Source: Gammaproteobacteria bacterium
GTDB taxonomy: Bacteria > Pseudomonadota > Gammaproteobacteria > Methylococcales > Methylomonadaceae
DNA length: 8,276 nucleotides
Direction of reading: 5' to 3'
Assembly (NCBI GenBank): GCA_024276805.1
Contig: JAJRWJ010000371.1
Span: 1 to 8,276, forward strand
Shown here: positions 6,631-8,276 of the stretch, piece by piece
Numbering within the stretch: position 1 is the first letter of the stretch
How the letters are laid out: the number at the start of each line of letters is the position of its first letter
Position numbers and translations under genes: made by a program
Notes under the pieces: generated by a model
What the model saw: only the letters and a program-made list of their open reading frames with translations
Databases searched by the model: none
Told to the model about the DNA's origin: nothing

Positions 6631-6678
6631 AAAAAGCAAGCAGCCCGGATGGGGCTTTTGGAGCCCGGGCTGCTTGCT
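6631..6678 (-). terminator. Rho-independent terminator of the multicopper oxidase operon
   Basis: A perfect 14-bp, GC-rich inverted repeat (6665-6678 pairing with 6635-6648, core GCAGCCCGG) with a 16-nt loop, followed on the minus strand by a run of five T (6635-6631). It begins 13 nt after the stop codon of the oxidase gene. This separates the oxidase operon from the barrel-protein gene downstream. Confidence 0.9.
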
Positions 6679-6691
6679 ACCAATCTACACC

Positions 6692-7774
6692 TCATTCGTG
6701 AGATGATTTTGCCTTCTTTTTCTTCCTTCGCTGCACTTTGATTTCGTCTCCTTTAAAGATTTCGTTGTCAAACAGGCCATAACCTTTTTTCATGGTATCG
6801 CTCATGTAAAAATCACTCTGGAACTCCTTATCTTTCCAGGCGTACCAGTCATCTTTTTCCACACCTTCATATTCAATAATCATCGCCGATCCGCCCGGTG
6901 CCTTACCTTTGTTGCTGATGTGCTGTTCGATGTGATCATGGTTGATCCAAAGCCCCGGGTTGTTCATGCGGATAATCACGTCCAGACGACCACCACTGGG
7001 GATATCCACCACGTCGGCCCAATAAGGTGACTCCAGTGGCAAACCATCCTGATGGGTGACAAACATATCGTGGCCATGCGTATGAAATGCCACCGGGATA
7101 GTTGCGCCATAGAGCCTTAAGCGAACCACATCGCCCTCTTTAACACGTAGCGGTTGCGTGAGAGGGAAGGACTTCCCGTTGATTGAGAAGTAATCCAGAA
7201 CTTCCCCCGGTTCACCGCCCTTGCCATACGTCATGGCAACCTCGGAATTCCACCCGGAGAACATGAGTATGGCCTCTTTGGTCACCTCTTTCTCAATAGG
7301 CAGTGGATCTTTAGGGTCGACAATGAGAGGTCCCCACATGCCTCGCAGTCCTACATGTTCAGGCACATTAACATGGCAGTGATACCATAGGCTTCCCACG
7401 CGATCGGCCTTGAATCGGTAGACGTAGCTTTCACCCGGTTCAATGGATAATTGCGTTACGCCAGGTACACCATCACTGCGCCAGGTACCTTTTTGATGGA
7501 TGCCATGCCAGTGTACGGTGTGGTTGAGCGTGGTATTGTTTATCAGGGTAACTTCCACGTCATCACCTTCCTTTACGCGCAGTAATGGGCCAGGAACCTG
7601 GCCATTGTAGGCCCACACCTTTGATTTAAAGCCCGGTGCAATTTCCAGTTCCACCTCCTCTATGGTCATGTCAAATTTATGCAGTTCCGCCTGGGCTGAT
7701 CCCGTGCCCACCGCTCCAAGACAAAGCAGCAGACCCAGATAGCCGAGAGTCTTTGTAGATCGTATATTCATCAT
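6692..7774 (-). CDS. Two-domain (type C) periplasmic multicopper oxidase
   Basis: 360 residues with a Sec signal peptide (cleavage near AQA, residue 29) and two cupredoxin domains. Domain 1 has HTVHWHG (His85, 88, 90) and WYHCHVNVPEHVGLRGM (His132, Cys133, His134, His140, Met146). This gives a complete type 1 copper site (His85, Cys133, His140, Met146) plus four His for the trinuclear centre. Domain 2 has HTHGH (His231, 233) and NHDH (His279, 281), giving the other four His, with Asp in place of the type 1 Cys. This is the type C two-domain layout known from the Nitrosomonas europaea enzyme, and not NirK, which has no trinuclear site. It should oxidise a small reductant, cuprous ion or a cytochrome while reducing O2 to water; the donor is unknown. 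AGGAG lies 4 nt before the first ATG and 7 nt before the adjacent second ATG (7771), so either may be used. The first ATG overlaps the upstream stop (ATGA). The tail is very Lys-rich. Confidence 0.92.
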   Translation of the reverse strand: MMNIRSTKTLGYLGLLLCLGAVGTGSAQAELHKFDMTIEEVELEIAPGFKSKVWAYNGQVPGPLLRVKEGDDVEVTLINNTTLNHTVHWHGIHQKGTWRSDGVPGVTQLSIEPGESYVYRFKADRVGSLWYHCHVNVPEHVGLRGMWGPLIVDPKDPLPIEKEVTKEAILMFSGWNSEVAMTYGKGGEPGEVLDYFSINGKSFPLTQPLRVKEGDVVRLRLYGATIPVAFHTHGHDMFVTHQDGLPLESPYWADVVDIPSGGRLDVIIRMNNPGLWINHDHIEQHISNKGKAPGGSAMIIEYEGVEKDDWYAWKDKEFQSDFYMSDTMKKGYGLFDNEIFKGDEIKVQRRKKKKAKSSHE

Positions 7775-8133
7775 TTAGCTCCTGTATTAGAAAGAACGCG
7801 CAGGTAGGCCACCAGGTCACGAATCTCATCGTCACTCATATTGGCGTCCCAATTTGGCATCAGCACGGATTTATCCACCGCCTTGCCGCCCTGTTTTATG
7901 GCCTTAAAGAGATCGGCATCGCTACGTGCCTGCATCTCCGCAGTCTCCGTATGATCCTTGGGCGCGACTTCCATATCCGGGGCATTTACACCAAAACCAT
8001 CGCCTTCCAGGCCGTGACATTGCGTACAATAACCTCGGTACAGGGTTCGACCATTTTCTGCATCAGCGGCCAGCAATGCGGGGCTGCCGGTGGTTGCTGC
8101 CAGCAAGGTAAGCGCAAGTATTGAAGTTTTCAT
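7771..8133 (-). CDS. Small periplasmic monoheme cytochrome c
   Basis: 120 residues with a Sec signal peptide (residues 1-22 or so), then a class I cytochrome c fold with haem site CTQCH (36-40) and probable axial Met92 in SVLMPNW. The C-terminal helix SDDEIRDLVAYLRVL is typical of the family. It should carry electrons in the periplasm, most simply to or from the multicopper oxidase, whose gene overlaps this one by ATGA (inference). GGAGG lies about 10 nt before the ATG, inside the end of the upstream gene, which stops only 2 bp before this start, so the three genes are translated as a tight operon. Comparable small cytochromes accompany the two-domain oxidase in the ncg cluster of ammonia oxidisers. 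Confidence 0.92.
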   Translation of the reverse strand: MKTSILALTLLAATTGSPALLAADAENGRTLYRGYCTQCHGLEGDGFGVNAPDMEVAPKDHTETAEMQARSDADLFKAIKQGGKAVDKSVLMPNWDANMSDDEIRDLVAYLRVLSNTGAK

Positions 8134-8135
8134 GG

Positions 8136-8276
8136 TTACTTTCCCTCCAGCAGTTTTAAATAATCCACCAGCTTGGAGACCCCTTTATCCGGCAAATGCC
8201 GGTTGGGCATCAGGCTTTTGCTCTCCCATGCCTGCGGGTTGCGGATATAAGAGGTCATAAAGTTTGCCTGCAGGCG
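8136..8276 (-). CDS. C-terminal end of a c-type cytochrome (5' part outside window)
   Basis: The last 46 codons of a gene entering from the right edge. The frame reads YIRNPQAWESKSLMPNRHL, with a probable haem-ligand Met in SLMPN, followed by the terminal helix VSKLVDYLKLL and a stop. The pattern (NP..W....MP, then a short helix) is typical of the end of class I cytochrome c domains. The CxxCH motif would lie outside the window, so the number of haems and total length are unknown. It ends 2 bp before the next cytochrome gene, in the same operon. Confidence 0.75.
   Translation of the reverse strand, partial: RLQANFMTSYIRNPQAWESKSLMPNRHLPDKGVSKLVDYLKLLEGK

Noticed and set aside
6692..7774. Copper nitrite reductase (NirK) as identity of the multicopper oxidase
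   Set aside because: The eight His of a trinuclear centre (two in each of HTVHWH, HCH, HTHGH, NHDH) are present. NirK has a single type 2 copper and lacks these HxH pairs.
1..8276. CRISPR arrays, tRNA or rRNA genes and complete insertion sequences
   Set aside because: No regularly spaced repeats, cloverleaf-like segments, rRNA motifs or intact transposase genes were found by eye.

Overview
The window looks like chromosomal DNA from a respiratory Gram-negative bacterium, most likely a beta- or gammaproteobacterium with a denitrifying or chemolithotrophic lifestyle. The reasons are Tat and Sec signal peptides, four c-type cytochromes or cytochrome fragments, an outer-membrane barrel protein, strong AGGAGG ribosome sites and an FNR-type operator. 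This assignment is inference; no rRNA or taxonomic marker is present. All supported genes lie on the minus strand, so the layout is described in transcription order, right to left.

Region A (8276 to 6631) is the 3' part of an operon. It holds the C-terminal end of a c-type cytochrome, a 120-residue monoheme cytochrome c, and a periplasmic two-domain multicopper oxidase of the type C kind (complete type 1 copper site in domain 1, none in domain 2). The genes are 2 bp apart and then overlap by ATGA, and a strong intrinsic terminator closes the unit. The content recalls the ncgABC-nirK cluster of Nitrosomonas europaea, but no nirK is visible.

Region B (6537 to 5521) is a single gene for an exported, His-rich outer-membrane barrel protein of the family usually annotated only as 'transporter', possibly linked to metal handling. 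It and the following roughly 760 bp are clearly more AT-rich than the rest of the window.

Region C (5520 to 4760) has no convincing gene. Its right part is AT-rich, possibly decayed DNA with orphan Shine-Dalgarno-like sites on the plus strand. Its left part is the control region of the next operon: an FNR/DNR-type box at 4896-4909, a TATGAT -10 element placed so that the box centres at about -41.5, and a roughly 100-nt leader that can fold at its 5' end.

Region D (4759 to 1) is a periplasmic nitrate-reductase-like operon: a diheme Met-ligated cytochrome c, a large Tat-exported Mo-bisMGD/4Fe-4S NapA-like catalytic subunit, a hairpin terminator or attenuator, a four-cluster NapG ferredoxin, and NapH, which is cut by the window edge. 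NapB, NapC and NapD are not seen. The suggested electron route is quinol -> NapH -> NapG -> (diheme cytochrome) -> NapA-like enzyme in the periplasm, switched on when oxygen is low. The catalytic subunit is NapA-like by its Mo-ligand Cys and its C-terminus, but it differs from textbook NapA in the substrate-channel region, so nitrate is the best guess and not a certainty.
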